Below are positions 22,219 through 22,293 of a DNA stretch of 22,293 nt, one piece after another. Source of the stretch: CAZCJA01 sp964499015. Lineage in GTDB: Bacteria > Elusimicrobiota > Elusimicrobia > F11. The stretch lies in assembly GCA_964499015.1 (NCBI GenBank), contig CAZCJA010000038.1:1-22293 (forward strand), read 5' to 3'. The position numbers and the translations under genes are program-made. Every line of letters starts with the position of its first letter. Within the stretch, counting starts at the first letter, position 1. The notes under the pieces were generated by a model that did no database searches, was not told where the DNA came from, and worked only from the letters and a program-made list of their open reading frames with translations.

Positions 22219-22293
22219 ATGAAACAGATCGAAAATCCGCCCAATCCGTTTATGTCGCAGCATCGTGAATTGCTCGAGCCCGCGCCCGATGCC
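22219..22293 (+). CDS. Probable radical SAM protein (SPL/PA0069-like), 3' partial
   Basis: Only the first 25 residues are in the window. They begin M-K-Q-I-E-N-P-P-N-P-F-M-S-Q-H and continue to L-L-E-P-A-P-D-A. An N-P-P-N-P-[FY] opening followed by E/H-rich residues and a Pro-rich stretch is how many spore-photolyase-like (PA0069/Rv2578c family) radical SAM proteins start. The catalytic Cys cluster would lie past the window edge, so the name rests on the N terminus alone. AAGGA lies 5 bases before the ATG. It is divergent from the giant gene, with a 146-base gap between the two starts. Confidence 0.5.
   Translation, partial: MKQIENPPNPFMSQHRELLEPAPDA

Overview
The window has two contrasting halves. 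Positions 1 to about 5875 hold a sedentary (chromosomal) integron cassette array. Ten gene cassettes, all read on the + strand, are separated by nine complete attC sites of 61-79 bp. Each site has an inverse core box of the GCCTAAC type, two internal pairing arms and a GTTAGGC-type core box. A tenth attC at the right end survives only as its left half. No integrase is visible. Because attC orientation places attI and intI on the 5' side of the genes, the integrase should lie left of the window, which makes the right end the oldest, distal end. The cassettes encode a Sel1-repeat protein (partial), several small membrane proteins, three proteins with signal peptides, a thioredoxin-fold lipoprotein paired with a TFIIB-type zinc-ribbon protein, a possible HEPN-like protein and a DUF1566-like protein. 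Most are predicted to be in the envelope or exported.

From about 6400 to 10845 lies ordinary, more GC-rich chromosomal DNA. It carries an SRPBCC/AHSA1-family protein and then a tight operon: two EamA (DMT superfamily) transporters, purE, purK and a short atypical SDR/epimerase-like protein. PurK and PurE act in turn to turn AIR into CAIR through N5-CAIR in purine synthesis. purE has a strong promoter placed so that its transcript would be leaderless.

From 10847 to 22072 on the - strand is one uninterrupted gene for a 3741-residue exported protein. From the N terminus it has a signal peptide, a TIKI/ChaN-like domain, a long unrecognised stretch with a membrane segment, a GAPDH-like domain that keeps the catalytic Cys-His pair, a tandem 155-residue duplication, a PEP synthase/PPDK-like ATP-grasp plus phosphohistidine module without the PEP barrel, and a CPBP-like membrane segment. 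Divergent from it, at the right edge, starts a probable radical SAM (SPL/PA0069-like) gene.

Giant secreted fusion proteins of this kind are a known feature of Omnitrophota (former OP3) and related PVC lineages, so an Omnitrophota-like bacterium is my best guess. This is inference from architecture, not from a marker gene. The two most interesting items are the integron array in such a host and the giant exported protein built from domains normally found in central-metabolism enzymes.
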